Shown: positions 41,080 to 49,974, numbered from the stretch's first letter. The stretch is 64,000 nt of DNA from Pseudomonas sp. URMO17WK12:I11 (GCF_007677725.1 NZ_VEDF01000001.1:24488-88487); one strand, 5' to 3'. Notes: generated by a model not told the origin, from the letters alone. Translations and numbers: made by a program.

Positions 41080-41700
41080 TCAGACCAACGCGTTACGTTT
41101 TGCCATTTCAATCAGGTCGACTAAGTTGTCGACCTCGAGTTTTTGCATGAGCCGCTTTTTGTAGGTGCTCACGGTCTTGTTACTCAGGAACATGCCCTTG
41201 GCAATCTGCTGGTTAGTCCGTCCCTGGGCAAATAATTGCAACACCATTAGTTCGCGGTCATTAACCAGTCGGAACAATCGCAGGTCGGCGTCTGCTGTTT
41301 CATGGGTTGGGTGAATGGCCTGGCTAGGGAAATAGTTGTAACCGGCGAGCACCGCCTTGATGGCGCTGAGCAGTTCACTGAGGTCCTCTTCCTTGCAGAC
41401 GTAGCCCGCCGCGCCGGAGTGCATGCAGCGCACCGCGAACAATGCCGGCGCCTGCGCCGTGAGGATCAGGATCTTGAGAGGTAGGTCCATGGCATGGAAG
41501 CGCGCCAATACCTCCAGGCCGTCAAGCCTGGGGATGCTGATGTCCAGGATCACCAGGTCTGGCTGGGCTTCGCGAATCAGCTGCATGGCGTCCACGCCGT
41601 TGTCCGTTTCGCCGACGACCTTGTAATTTTGATTCTCTAGCAACATGCGGACAGCCAGGCGAATGACTGGATGGTCATCTACGATAAATACAGTGTTCAT
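41080..41700 (-). CDS. NarL/FixJ-type response regulator (RocA/EvgA/BvgA-like)
   Basis: 206 aa. Receiver domain with acidic pair DD (8-9), phosphoacceptor D53 in LVILDISIPR and K103 (YVCKEEDL), then a LuxR-type helix-turn-helix (GRTNQQIAKGMFLSNKTVSTYKKRLMQKL). First gene of the pair with the hybrid kinase, its presumed phosphodonor. ATG 41700 follows AGGGA; a TTG two codons upstream is less likely. Perfect palindromes in the 280 bases upstream may be its own target. Confidence 0.93.
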   Translation of the reverse strand: MNTVFIVDDHPVIRLAVRMLLENQNYKVVGETDNGVDAMQLIREAQPDLVILDISIPRLDGLEVLARFHAMDLPLKILILTAQAPALFAVRCMHSGAAGYVCKEEDLSELLSAIKAVLAGYNYFPSQAIHPTHETADADLRLFRLVNDRELMVLQLFAQGRTNQQIAKGMFLSNKTVSTYKKRLMQKLEVDNLVDLIEMAKRNALV

Positions 41701-41834
41701 GCTCAAGTTCCCTGCGGCAAGTGGCCGATGCAGGTCGCACCTTACCGCAGTTGTGGGACGAGGAGGGGGCGTGAAGCGGGTATTGGCTCTATATGGGAAA
41801 CGGCTTACAGCTCACGCGCAGTTAGAAGGGTAAG

Positions 41835-41934
41835 TGTAAGAAATTACATCGCTGTCAAAGGTCTTTTGGTAACTTTTTGTTTGTGTGTTTAGTTTCCGTT
41901 TATTAAAACGCGTAACTTTGTAGGAAGCTTCCTA
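41835..41934. promoter_or_regulatory. Two perfect palindromes upstream of the response regulator gene
   Basis: TGTAAGAAATTACA (TGTAA-N4-TTACA) at 41835-41848 and TAGGAAGCTTCCTA at 41921-41934, in AT-rich DNA about 135 and 221 bases before the regulator start on the minus strand. They suit operators for a dimeric LuxR-type regulator, possibly autoregulation. The promoter itself was not resolved. Confidence 0.4.
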
Positions 41935-41944
41935 GGGCTGAGGT

Positions 41945-41975
41945 AGCATCGCCCAATCCGGCGCTGGGCGATGCT
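41945..41975. terminator. Hairpin after dgt
   Basis: Perfect 11-bp stem AGCATCGCCCA / TGGGCGATGCT with a 9-base loop, 8 bases past the dgt stop (minus strand). No T-run. Confidence 0.65.
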
Positions 41976-41982
41976 GCGTGAG

Positions 41983-43314
41983 TCAGGTCGGCCCGCTATG
42001 GCCGGTCATCTCTCGCGCCATCTCACTGGCGTAGCTGTCGGTCATGCCGGCGATGAAGTCGATCATGCGCAAGAAGGCGGTGTACAGCGAATCGCTCGGT
42101 TTGGGTGCACTGTTGCCGATCAGGTCGAGCACACGCCGGCTCTTGAACGAGGGGGTACGCCCGCCGTGTTGCTCCAGCGCCGCTCCACAACAGGTGTTGA
42201 GGAGAATCTCCAGCGTGGTGTAGGCGCCGATCTCGTGTAACGTCTTGCGTTTGTCTTGAAAGATCTTGTTGCGCGCCATGTCCTTGGCTTGCAGCACGCA
42301 ACGCTTGGCGGGGCCGTGCATGTGCTCGACCAGGTCGCCGCTCAGTTGGCCGCTGAGCAGCGCCGTTTGCTGCTCGACGAAAGCCTGGGCAGCCGCGTTG
42401 GTCAGGTGCTCGATCGCCTTGCCGCGCAGGATCGCCAGCTTGCGCCGGCGTGACTCGTGAGGGCCGAGTTGCCGATAGGTCTCCGGCAAGTCGTCGCCGA
42501 CCAGGTCGAGCAGCAGGGCCTCGACCTCGCTGTAGTGCAGCAACTCCATCTCCAGGCCGTCTTCCAGGTCGATCAGGGCATAGCAGATGTCATCGGCCGC
42601 TTCCATCAGAAACACCAGCGGATGGCGGGCCCAGCGTTGGTCCTCGAGCAGCGGCAAGCCGAGCTTGTCAGCGATCTGCTCGAGCAGCGGCAGTTCGCTC
42701 TGATAGCAGCCGAACTTGTGTTTCTTGTAGCCCAGCGCGTCGGCATGGCGGGCGCTCCAGGGGTATTTGAGGTAGGTGCCGAGCGTGGCATACGTTAGCC
42801 GAGTTCCGCCATCGAACTGATGGTATTCAAGCTGGGTCAACACCCGAAAACCCTGGGCGTTGCCTTCGAAGTTGAGAAAGTCGGCGCGTTCATGGTCGAG
42901 CATGTCGTCCAGCCAGCCGCGCCCGGCAGCCTGCTGGAACCAATGGCGGATGGCATCTTCACCGGAATGCCCGAACGGCGGATTGCCGATGTCGTGGGCC
43001 AGGCACGCCGACTGCACGATCATTCCCAGGTCGCTGGGTTCACACCATTGCGGGAGGCTGTCGCGCAGCGTCTCGCCCACCCGCATGCCCAGGGAACGGC
43101 CAACACAGCTGACTTCCAGGGAGTGGGTCAGGCGTGTATGGATGTGATCGTTGCTGGTAACCGGATGCACCTGGGTCTTGCGGCCCAGGCGGCGAAAGGC
43201 CCCGGAAAAGATGATGCGGTCATGGTCTTTGTGAAAAGGGCTGCGGCCTAGCTCATCGGCGCTGTACAGCGCTTTGCCCAGGCGTTCGCGGGTCAGCAGG
43301 GTGTCCCAATCCAA
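41983..43314 (-). CDS. dgt: Deoxyguanosinetriphosphate triphosphohydrolase-like protein
   Basis: 443 aa HD-domain dNTPase that converts dNTP (dGTP in E. coli) to nucleoside plus tripolyphosphate. Seen: [45 protein letters not shown] (HD pair), then [19 protein letters not shown]. The start is a TTG at 43314 preceded by AGGAGA at 7 bases, giving [13 protein letters not shown], the family N-terminus. The upstream in-frame codons lack a ribosome-binding site and family similarity. Single gene. Confidence 0.93.
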   Translation of the reverse strand: MDWDTLLTRERLGKALYSADELGRSPFHKDHDRIIFSGAFRRLGRKTQVHPVTSNDHIHTRLTHSLEVSCVGRSLGMRVGETLRDSLPQWCEPSDLGMIVQSACLAHDIGNPPFGHSGEDAIRHWFQQAAGRGWLDDMLDHERADFLNFEGNAQGFRVLTQLEYHQFDGGTRLTYATLGTYLKYPWSARHADALGYKKHKFGCYQSELPLLEQIADKLGLPLLEDQRWARHPLVFLMEAADDICYALIDLEDGLEMELLHYSEVEALLLDLVGDDLPETYRQLGPHESRRRKLAILRGKAIEHLTNAAAQAFVEQQTALLSGQLSGDLVEHMHGPAKRCVLQAKDMARNKIFQDKRKTLHEIGAYTTLEILLNTCCGAALEQHGGRTPSFKSRRVLDLIGNSAPKPSDSLYTAFLRMIDFIAGMTDSYASEMAREMTGHSGPT

Positions 43315-43418
43315 GACGCTGTCTCCTGTCGATCGAAAGCTATAGCTTCCCGCGCGATACACGGAGGCGCAAGGGCGGGGGCGTAACCGGCCCGGTTGAA
43401 ACAGGGCCGGTGCAAGCG

Positions 43419-43748
43419 TCAGCGATGGCGGGTGCCTTGCAGATAAAGGCGTACCAAAGGCAGCAATGTCGCGCCCAGCTTGGCCATGCGACCCAGCTTG
43501 CCGCTGCGCACGCCTTTACCGGTGAAAAAACCCATCGCCAGCACCGCGCCAATACCCCATAACGGGCCGTGCTTGATGCCCAGGCCGCCATGCAGCGAGT
43601 TGCCCATGCCGCGCAGCCTGTGCAATGGCTGCAGCAACTGGCCCGTCTCGTGGCGCACTTCCTGACGGTGCATCTCCATGCGCAAACGCAGCAATGCCTT
43701 GCGCAGCTCGCGTGGATTGCGGGTGGTGGGTAGGTCAGGCAGGTTCAT
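43419..43748 (-). CDS. Small protein after YqjE (YqjK-like)
   Basis: 109 aa, basic, with an amphipathic/helical N-terminal half and a hydrophobic stretch near residues 68-80 ([16 protein letters not shown]). The start overlaps the yqjE-like stop (ATGA, 43745-43748). Position third after yqjD- and yqjE-like genes suggests the equivalent of E. coli YqjK, but sequence identity was not established. Confidence 0.7.
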   Translation of the reverse strand: MNLPDLPTTRNPRELRKALLRLRMEMHRQEVRHETGQLLQPLHRLRGMGNSLHGGLGIKHGPLWGIGAVLAMGFFTGKGVRSGKLGRMAKLGATLLPLVRLYLQGTRHR

Positions 43749-44119
43749 GGCAACAGGCGCTCCCGATCCTTGGCCAGCTCTTCGAGGGTCGAGCTGAACG
43801 GTGACGATTCGTCGAATACGGCCGACTTGAGGCGCATGCCGCAATAGAGCGCCGCCAGGCTGTAGAAGACACACAAGCCAGCGATCCCGGCCAGGCGGTA
43901 GCTGTCCCACAGCAGCACCAGCAACAGGCCGGAGAGTGCTGTCAGCAGCAACAGTGCGAACACCAGTGCCAGACCTGCGAACAAGAGCAGACGCAAGGTC
44001 CGCCCCTTCTGCTCCTGCAACTCGATGCCAAACAGTTCGATGTGGCTGTGCAGTAGCCCCAGCAGTGCCGCGCCTAGGCGTTTGCCCGTGGCGCCGGTGC
44101 CCATGCTGTGATTGTCCAT
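43745..44119 (-). CDS. YqjE-type holin-X family membrane protein
   Basis: 124 aa with two transmembrane helices (about 43-65 and 72-95) flanked by charged ends (MDNHSMGTGATGKRLG; STLEELAKDRERLL). This matches the YqjE/putative holin-X family (PF07332), inner-membrane proteins found with YqjD. GAGGAG before ATG 44119. Translationally coupled to the next gene. Confidence 0.8.
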   Translation of the reverse strand: MDNHSMGTGATGKRLGAALLGLLHSHIELFGIELQEQKGRTLRLLLFAGLALVFALLLLTALSGLLLVLLWDSYRLAGIAGLCVFYSLAALYCGMRLKSAVFDESSPFSSTLEELAKDRERLLP

Positions 44120-44128
44120 GGCAACTCC

Positions 44129-44443
44129 TCAGCGCCGATTGGCCAGCAGGCCAATCAGCAGGCCGACGCCGGCCGCGATACCAATGGCATGCCAGGGTTT
44201 TTCCTGGACGTACTGTTCTGCATCGCTCAACGCTGCCTGACCGCGCTCGCGCAGCGATTCCTGAGTGACCTGCAGGGTTTCCCGGGCCTGGTTCAGGCGC
44301 TCGTGCACCTGGGCGCGCAGCTCTTCGGCCTGATCACCCGCCAGGTTGGCGGTGTCGGCCAAGAGCTTTTCGGTGTCGCGAACCAGGGCCTGGAAGTCAG
44401 CCATCAAAATTTCCTGCGCATTCTTTGCCGATTTGCTGGCCAT
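44129..44443 (-). CDS. DUF883/ElaB-YqjD family membrane protein
   Basis: 104 aa, mostly coiled-coil helix (ANLAGDQAEELRAQVHERLNQARETLQ) ending in a single C-terminal helix with the DUF883 signature EKPWHAIGIAAGVGLLIGLL. E. coli relatives YqjD/ElaB are stationary-phase inner-membrane proteins that bind ribosomes. First of three genes; ATG 44443 with GGAGAGG. The longer upstream frame covers the divergent amt leader and was rejected. Confidence 0.87.
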   Translation of the reverse strand: MASKSAKNAQEILMADFQALVRDTEKLLADTANLAGDQAEELRAQVHERLNQARETLQVTQESLRERGQAALSDAEQYVQEKPWHAIGIAAGVGLLIGLLANRR

Positions 44444-44512
44444 GGGCCTCTCCCTGTGTATGTGTGTAGGTAGTTCGAGTAACCCAGCGTCTGGAAGGTT
44501 CATTGGCAGCAC

Positions 44513-44528
44513 TGGTACGCGCCTTGCT
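44513..44528 (+). promoter_or_regulatory. Candidate sigma-54 promoter for the ammonium channel gene
   Basis: TGGTAC-GCGCC-TTGCT matches the -24/-12 consensus TGGCAC-N5-TTGCA/T at all but one position with correct spacing. It points to the amt gene and would give a leader of about 210 nt. Rest of the 44444-44755 gap: a GCGCC-GATGA-GGGGC half-match to NtrC (44569-44583), an A-rich stretch near 44620-44640 and the NtrC-like box listed next. Confidence 0.6.
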
Positions 44529-44685
44529 ACTGCCTGATGCCACAACGCGGGGCATACCGTGCGGCGCTGCGCCGATGAGGGGCGCAGAACCGGGGCGACA
44601 CCGATAAACATTAACTCAATCCTCGACAAACCCAAGAAAAAACCAGGCAGGCTGTGCCGCGCTGTTCGAAGCCGGGGTACGGTTG

Positions 44686-44700
44686 GCACCGAAGCGGTGC
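44686..44700 (+). promoter_or_regulatory. NtrC-like box
   Basis: GCACC-GAAGC-GGTGC, an exact inverted repeat of the NtrC consensus (GCACC-N5-GGTGC), 56 bases before the amt ATG. It is downstream of the candidate sigma-54 promoter, which is unusual for an enhancer, so either it acts from downstream or the true promoter is elsewhere. Confidence 0.5.
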
Positions 44701-44755
44701 AGGGATGCTGGGTCTTGAACTGTCCTGGTGCTTTTTTGAATAGGCCTGCCACTCG

Positions 44756-45964
44756 ATGGATACCGCTCACAGCGCAATGGACTCCCTGGTCCACAGCTCC
44801 AATACCCTGTTCATCCTGATGGGCGCCATTCTGGTGCTCGCCATGCATGCCGGCTTCGCCTTCCTGGAAGTGGGCACTGTGCGCCACAAGAACCAAGTCA
44901 ACGCGTTGTCGAAAATCCTCAGCGACTTCGCCATTTCAGCGCTGGTCTACTTCTTTGTCGGCTACTGGATCGCCTACGGCGTGAACTTCATGGCCCCCGC
45001 TGCGCAGTTGGCGAGCGATCACGGCTACGCCCTGGTCAAATGCTTCTTTCTGCTCACCTTTGCCGCCGCCATTCCGGCCATCATCAGCGGCGGCATCGCC
45101 GAGCGCGCGCGGTTCGCTCCGCAGCTGTGCGCGACAGCGCTGATCGTGGCGTTCATCTATCCCTTCTTCGAAGGCGTGGTATGGAACGGCAACCTTGGAC
45201 TGCAGGGTTGGCTGCAAGCGCGCTTCGGCGCACCGTTCCACGACTTTGCAGGCTCGGTGGTGGTGCATGCCATGGGCGGCTGGCTGGCGCTGGCCGCAGT
45301 GCTGCTGCTGGGCGCGCGACGCGGGCGCTACCGTGATGGTCGGCTGGTGGCCTTTGCGCCTTCGAGCATTCCGTTCCTGGCGTTGGGCTCGTGGATTCTG
45401 ATCATCGGCTGGTTCGGCTTCAACGTGATGAGCGCGCAAACCCTGCAGGGGGTGAGCGGCCTGGTCGCGATCAACTCGCTGCTGGCCATGGTCGGCGGCA
45501 CCCTGGCCGCCCTGCTGGCCGGGCGCAACGACCCAGGGTTCCTGCACAACGGCCCGCTGGCCGGGCTGGTGGCGATTTGCGCCGGCTCCGACATCATGCA
45601 CCCGCTCGGCGCGCTGGCCACTGGGCTGGTGGCGGGGGTGCTGTTCGTCTGGAGCTTCACCGCTGCGCAAAATCGCTGGAAGATCGACGATGTGCTGGGG
45701 GTGTGGCCGCTGCACGGGCTGTGCGGCCTGTGGGGTGGTATCGCCTGCGGGGTGTTCGGGCAGACCGCGTTCGGTGGCATGGGCGGCGTCAGTCTGATCA
45801 GTCAGCTGCTGGGTAGCCTGGCGGGTGTCGGCGTCGCCTTGGGCGGTGGTTTCGCGGTCTATGGTGTGATTCGTCGCGTGCACGGTCTGCGCCTGAGCCA
45901 TGAACAGGAATTCCAGGGTGCCGACTTGTCCTTGCACCGCATCGGCGCCACCAGCCAGGATTGA
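44756..45964 (+). CDS. amt: Ammonium transporter (Amt family)
   Basis: 402 aa, eleven predicted helices. Pore twin histidines are H171 (VVVHAMGG) and H320 (VWPLHGLCG); the gate region GYALVKCFFLLTFAAAIPAI and FAFLEVG near the start are typical. Conducts NH4+/NH3 across the inner membrane. No signal-peptide-like first helix and no glnK next to it, so it is a secondary Amt rather than the glnK-amtB channel. Nitrogen-responsive control is suggested by the upstream sigma-54 and NtrC-like sites. Confidence 0.93.
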   Translation: MDTAHSAMDSLVHSSNTLFILMGAILVLAMHAGFAFLEVGTVRHKNQVNALSKILSDFAISALVYFFVGYWIAYGVNFMAPAAQLASDHGYALVKCFFLLTFAAAIPAIISGGIAERARFAPQLCATALIVAFIYPFFEGVVWNGNLGLQGWLQARFGAPFHDFAGSVVVHAMGGWLALAAVLLLGARRGRYRDGRLVAFAPSSIPFLALGSWILIIGWFGFNVMSAQTLQGVSGLVAINSLLAMVGGTLAALLAGRNDPGFLHNGPLAGLVAICAGSDIMHPLGALATGLVAGVLFVWSFTAAQNRWKIDDVLGVWPLHGLCGLWGGIACGVFGQTAFGGMGGVSLISQLLGSLAGVGVALGGGFAVYGVIRRVHGLRLSHEQEFQGADLSLHRIGATSQD

Positions 45965-46034
45965 CCTGCATGCGTGCAGAACGGCCACTGGGGACTTAGA
46001 ATGGGCTTTCCTCTGCGTACAGCGAGCCCTGCCC

Positions 46035-46274
46035 ATGCTGCCTGAATGCCAACTGTACGGCACGCTCGGGTGCCACCTGTGTGAAGTGGCCGAAGCGGTG
46101 CTGATGCCTTTCGTCGATCGCGGCCTGCTGATCGAGCTGGTCGACATTGCCGAGGATCAGGCGCTGGTCGAGCGCTATGGCCTGATCATTCCGGTGCTGC
46201 GCCGCACGGACACCTCGGCCGAGTTGCTCTGGCCGTTCGACGCCGAGCAGGTGGTGGCGTTTCTCGCGCCGTAA
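46035..46274 (+). CDS. Glutaredoxin-like protein (DUF836)
   Basis: 79 aa thioredoxin-fold protein: LYGTLGCHLCEVAEAVL with a CxxC redox pair, cis-Pro region LIIPVLRR. Small thiol-disulfide oxidoreductase of the DUF836 family; partner unknown. The internal ATG at 46035 gives the family start; longer in-frame sequence overlaps the end of amt. Confidence 0.85.
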   Translation: MLPECQLYGTLGCHLCEVAEAVLMPFVDRGLLIELVDIAEDQALVERYGLIIPVLRRTDTSAELLWPFDAEQVVAFLAP

Positions 46275-46378
46275 CTGCCGGAGGAAGCCTGGCCCTCCTG
46301 CATCGAGCAGATGCCTTGGCGATGATGGCCGGCCGATGAATGTTCATCGGCCCATGCACCGTCATCGAGAGGTTCGTC

Positions 46379-46810
46379 ATGTTGATCACGCCGCATTTCA
46401 CCCTGGAAGAACTCATCACCTCGCAAGTCGCTGCAAGGGAAGGGCTCGATAACCAACCAACGCCTGCAGCGATGGACAATCTGCGCCTGCTTTGCCAGGC
46501 CCTCGAGCAGGTTCGGGCGTTGTTCGGTCGCCCCATCATCATCAACAGCGGTTACCGCAGCGCGGCTGTCAACGCGCGCGTTGGCGGGTCAGCGACCAGC
46601 CAGCATCTGCGCGGCCTTGCGGCAGACTTCACGGTCGTCGGGGTGAGCTGTCGCGACGTCGTCAAGGCGGTCAGCGAAAGCGACCTGGCGTTTGACCAGC
46701 TCATTCTAGAGTACGACCGCTGGGTTCATCTTTCCGTGGTGCCCACCGGGGCTCGCCGCCAGGTACTCACCCTTCGCGCGGGCACTGGCTACCTGCCGGG
46801 GTTGCAATGA
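46379..46810 (+). CDS. M15-family peptidase, endolysin-like
   Basis: 143 aa. Peptidase_M15_3 fold with GYRS (58-61), the zinc motif H76-x6-D83 (SQHLRGLAADF) and H117 (VHLS). Such small enzymes cleave peptidoglycan D-Ala-containing or L-Ala-D-Glu bonds and are common in phage lysis modules. No signal peptide, so without a holin it would stay cytoplasmic. GAGAGG before ATG 46379. It ends at 46810, directly before the LexA-boxed gene; no other phage genes are nearby. Confidence 0.85.
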   Translation: MLITPHFTLEELITSQVAAREGLDNQPTPAAMDNLRLLCQALEQVRALFGRPIIINSGYRSAAVNARVGGSATSQHLRGLAADFTVVGVSCRDVVKAVSESDLAFDQLILEYDRWVHLSVVPTGARRQVLTLRAGTGYLPGLQ

Positions 46811-46849
46811 GCATGCGCGCGATTGACGCCACCCGATCGCGTTCGTATG

Positions 46850-46865
46850 CTGTATATAAATACAG
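46850..46865 (+). promoter_or_regulatory. LexA (SOS) box
   Basis: CTGTATATAAATACAG: perfect CTGT-N8-ACAG with the AT-rich core of gamma-proteobacterial LexA sites, 16 bases upstream of the ATG at 46882. The box overlaps likely -10 sequence, so repression by LexA and induction by DNA damage are expected. Confidence 0.9.
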
Positions 46866-46881
46866 TATCGAGGTGAAACCC

Positions 46882-47190
46882 ATGCTCAACGTCGAGCAAC
46901 TCAAGTACAGCGTCAACCGCATGCCGGTCGAACGGGTGTGCGACGCGGTGCTGGAATTGCGCCTCGAAGGCCTGGTGACCGACGATCGCACGCCCTTCGG
47001 CAAGGTACATTTCAACACCTGCTTCGCCGAGATCGAAGCCTTGTTCCAGCGCGCTGGGTATCACCGGGGGCTGGACGTGGTGGGCTACCAAGGCCTGGTG
47101 TATGCCTTGTACGACCCCAACCGTTGGGAGGCCGTGCAAGTGCTGCGCTGGTTGAAGGCGCACTGCGAGCGTCTCGCCGAGGCTGGCTGA
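46882..47190 (+). CDS. LexA-controlled small protein of unknown function
   Basis: 102 aa soluble protein starting MLNVEQLKYSVNRMPVERVC, with FGKVHFNTCFAEIEALFQRAGYH in the middle. No membrane helix, signal peptide or named domain that I recognise; it does not resemble SulA, RecX, YebG or DinB. The start was chosen at 46882 because GAGGTG lies 7 bases upstream and the LexA box lies just before it; an in-frame ATG at 46807 would put the operator inside the coding sequence. Predicted member of the SOS regulon; possible DNA-damage checkpoint or repair accessory is inference only. Confidence 0.85.
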   Translation: MLNVEQLKYSVNRMPVERVCDAVLELRLEGLVTDDRTPFGKVHFNTCFAEIEALFQRAGYHRGLDVVGYQGLVYALYDPNRWEAVQVLRWLKAHCERLAEAG

Positions 47191-47239
47191 CGGGCCGGGG
47201 TTGAAGGATAATCCCGGCTTTGACCGTTCGAGCCTCGCC

Positions 47240-48127
47240 ATGACTGCGCCTTTCGACCCCGCCCATCAGCAAGCCAGCACCGTGTGCCTGCCGCCCGGTC
47301 ATTGGGCCACGGTGCTCGACTGCCTGTGCGATCATTTCAAGGCCATCGAGCGGGGCCAATGGCTCGACCGTTTCGCCCGCGGCAAGGTGCTCGATGCCCA
47401 CGGTCAGGCGATAGCCCCGGATCTACCGTACCGGCGTGGCATGCGCCTGCATTACTTTCGTGAGGTGCCCAACGAACGGCCGATCCCCGTGCAAGAACGC
47501 ATCCTGCATGCCGATGAGCACCTGGTAGTTGCCGACAAGCCGCATTTCCTGCCGGTCACGCCAAGCGGCGAATATGTCGAGCAGACGCTGTTGCGCCGAC
47601 TGATCAAGCGCCTGGATAACCCGCGCCTGGTGCCGCTGCACCGTATCGATCGGCACACGGCCGGCCTGGTGCTGTTTTCCGCCAACCCGCAGACGCGCAG
47701 CGCCTATCAACAATTGTTCCCGCAGCGGCGCATCGATAAACACTATCAGGCAATCGCCCCGGCCCTGACCCAGCTGGCTTTTCCGCTGGTGCACAAGAGC
47801 CGACTGGTGCATGGCGAGCCGTTTTTCCGCATGCAGGAGACAGCGGGTGCGGTCAATAGCGAAACGGTAGCGCGCGTGCTGGAGAAAAACGGCGATCTGT
47901 GGCGCTACGGGCTGTCGCCAATTACCGGCAAAACCCATCAGTTGCGCGTGCATATGGCGGCGTTGGGGGCGGCAATCTGTAACGATCCGTTTTATCCGCA
48001 ATTGCTCGATACACCGCAGGACGACTACCACAACCCGCTGAAGCTGTTGGCCCACAGCTTGTCGTTCGAGGATCCGCTGAGCGGCGCGCCCCGGTTTTTT
48101 CAAAGCGAACTGTCTTTGGACTGGTAA
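47240..48127 (+). CDS. RluA-family pseudouridine synthase
   Basis: 295 aa. Catalytic Asp in LHRIDRHTAGL (D137), then HYQAIAP, SPITGKTHQLRVHMAALG. The N-terminus is not an S4 domain of the RluC/D type, so the rRNA or tRNA target cannot be stated. ATG 47240 chosen as the family-like start. Followed by a strong terminator. Confidence 0.88.
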   Translation: MTAPFDPAHQQASTVCLPPGHWATVLDCLCDHFKAIERGQWLDRFARGKVLDAHGQAIAPDLPYRRGMRLHYFREVPNERPIPVQERILHADEHLVVADKPHFLPVTPSGEYVEQTLLRRLIKRLDNPRLVPLHRIDRHTAGLVLFSANPQTRSAYQQLFPQRRIDKHYQAIAPALTQLAFPLVHKSRLVHGEPFFRMQETAGAVNSETVARVLEKNGDLWRYGLSPITGKTHQLRVHMAALGAAICNDPFYPQLLDTPQDDYHNPLKLLAHSLSFEDPLSGAPRFFQSELSLDW

Positions 48128-48130
48128 AAG

Positions 48131-48172
48131 AAAACGGCCCTGTCGCGCACGCTAGAGCGACAGGGCCGTTTT
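48131..48172. terminator. Bidirectional terminator between pseudouridine synthase and aer
   Basis: Perfect 16-bp stem AAAACGGCCCTGTCGC / GCGACAGGGCCGTTTT with a 10-base loop; T-run on both strands. Confidence 0.93.
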
Positions 48173-48187
48173 GCGTTACTGCGCCGA

Positions 48188-49753
48188 TCAGCGGTTGAAA
48201 CGCTCCACCAGCGAGTACTGGGTGCCCGCAGTGCTGGTCAGCGCTTCGCTGAGCTGCGCCGAGTGCTGCGCCTGCTCGGCGGTCTGGTCGGCGAGATCGG
48301 CGATGGTACTGATGTTGCGGCTGATCTCGTCGGCCACGGCGGTCTGCTCTTCGGTCGCCGCCGCGATCTGGGTAGCCATGTCGGTGATATTGGCGACGGC
48401 GTCACTGATACCGGCCAGCGCCTGGTCCGCCTGCATCACCCGGTCGACCCCTTCCTGGGCCTGACGATGCCCCGATTCCATGGTCTGCACCGCGTTGTTG
48501 GCGGTTTGCTGCAACTTGGCGATCAGGCCGTGGATCTGCCCGGTCGATTCGGCGGTGCGCTGGGCCAGTTGGCGCACTTCGTCGGCGACCACCGCGAAGC
48601 CGCGGCCCATTTCGCCGGCGCGTGCCGCTTCGATGGCGGCGTTCAGCGCCAGCAGGTTGGTCTGGTCGGCAATGCCCTTGATCACATCGACAACGCCGCC
48701 GATTTCGTCACTGTCCTTGGCCAGTTGGGTGACGGTTTGCCCGGTTTCACCTACTGCCGTCGACAAGCGCTCGATGGCTTCGCGGGTTTCACCGGCGATC
48801 TGGCGGCCTTGACTGGTCAGGCGGTTGGCCTCCTGGGTGGCATCGGCCGTGCGCTGGACGTGGTTGGCCACTTCCTGGGTGGTGGCGGCCATCTGGTTGA
48901 CCGCGGCGGCAACCTGTTCGGTTTCCACACGTTGGCGCTCCAGCCCCGAAGAGCTCTGGTGCGCCAGCACATCGGACTGACGCGCCTGTTCGCTCAAGTG
49001 CTCGGCGCTGTCCTGCAGGCGGGTGAGGCAGGTTTTCATCCGTGCATCCTGGCTCAGCATGGCCATCTCAAGACGTGCCTGCACCCCGCGGCTGTCGGTA
49101 TACATCTGTGCGATCAGTGGATCGGAGGTGGTTTGTTCGGCCAGGCGCAGCAGGCGTTTGAGGCCGCGCTGTTGCCAACCCAGACCGAGCAGGCCCAGCG
49201 GCACCGACAGGGCGGCGGCCAAGGCAAAGCCCCATGAGTGCCCAAGCCAATTGCCGATGAGAAAGCCGATCTGGCTGATGAGGATGAATGGCAGCCAGTC
49301 CTGCAGCACCGGCAGCCAGCGATCGCGGCGCGGCACCGCGGTCTTGCCCTGGTTGAGGCGCTGGTACAGCGCTTCGGCGCGGCGGATCTGCTCGGCGCTG
49401 GGCTTGACCCGCACCGATTCGAAGCCCACTACCTGGCTGTTTTCGAAGATCGGCGTGACATAGGCGTTGACCCAGTAATGATCGCCGGACTTGCACCGGT
49501 TCTTGACGATGCCCATCCAGGGCAAGCCTTGCTTGAGGGTTTGCCACATGTGGGCGAACACGGCGGTCGGCACATCCGGGTGGCGCACCAGGTTGTGCGG
49601 CGCGCCAGTCAGCTCTTCACGGGTGAAGCCGCTGATTTCGACGAAGGCATCGTTGCAGTAGGTGATCACACCTTTGGCATTGGTGGTGGAGATCAACCGT
49701 TGGTGGGCAGGGAAAGTCCGTTCCCTCTGGGTAATCGGCTGGTTGTTACGCAT
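48188..49753 (-). CDS. aer: Aerotaxis receptor Aer
   Basis: 521 aa. N-terminal PAS domain (about 15-115, [28 protein letters not shown]) that in Aer binds FAD, membrane hairpin (about 155-195), HAMP-like linker and a C-terminal methyl-accepting signalling domain with the conserved hairpin ([21 protein letters not shown]). Senses redox state and directs swimming to oxygen. ATG 49753 gives [20 protein letters not shown]; an in-frame start six codons upstream is less likely. Confidence 0.95.
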   Translation of the reverse strand: MRNNQPITQRERTFPAHQRLISTTNAKGVITYCNDAFVEISGFTREELTGAPHNLVRHPDVPTAVFAHMWQTLKQGLPWMGIVKNRCKSGDHYWVNAYVTPIFENSQVVGFESVRVKPSAEQIRRAEALYQRLNQGKTAVPRRDRWLPVLQDWLPFILISQIGFLIGNWLGHSWGFALAAALSVPLGLLGLGWQQRGLKRLLRLAEQTTSDPLIAQMYTDSRGVQARLEMAMLSQDARMKTCLTRLQDSAEHLSEQARQSDVLAHQSSSGLERQRVETEQVAAAVNQMAATTQEVANHVQRTADATQEANRLTSQGRQIAGETREAIERLSTAVGETGQTVTQLAKDSDEIGGVVDVIKGIADQTNLLALNAAIEAARAGEMGRGFAVVADEVRQLAQRTAESTGQIHGLIAKLQQTANNAVQTMESGHRQAQEGVDRVMQADQALAGISDAVANITDMATQIAAATEEQTAVADEISRNISTIADLADQTAEQAQHSAQLSEALTSTAGTQYSLVERFNR

Positions 49754-49834
49754 GAGCTCAGTAGTCCGCAATCCGCAAGGCTTTCCACTGATATCGGCAT
49801 CATGAACGCTTTGTTGAATGGATATTTGCCGGCG

Positions 49835-49848
49835 TTGATCTAAGGCAA
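49835..49848 (-). promoter_or_regulatory. Possible ANR/FNR-type site upstream of aer
   Basis: Minus strand TTGCC-TTAG-ATCAA: one perfect half-site of TTGAT-N4-ATCAA and one 3/5 half, about 82 bases before the aer ATG. Plausible for an oxygen-responsive gene, but weak. Confidence 0.3.
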
Positions 49849-49926
49849 CTGGCCATCATCCAGTCTGGCGTAATTAGTAAAGATTTTTACGTGCACGATC
49901 GTTGCATTTTGAAACATTTAGAAGCA

Positions 49927-49956
49927 GATCGAGCGGCGCATGAGCGCCGCTCGATC
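49927..49956. terminator. acnA terminator
   Basis: Perfect 13-bp stem GATCGAGCGGCGC-ATGA-GCGCCGCTCGATC, 19 bases beyond the acnA stop on the minus strand; the following bases (TGCTTCT) are only modestly T-rich. Confidence 0.75.
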
Positions 49957-49974
49957 CTTGCCAACCCGCCCTAC

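Noticed and set aside
44684..44701. Sigma-54 promoter read as TGGCAC...GTGCA
   Set aside because: GG and GC doublets are spaced two bases too far apart; the same bases form a symmetric NtrC-like box instead.
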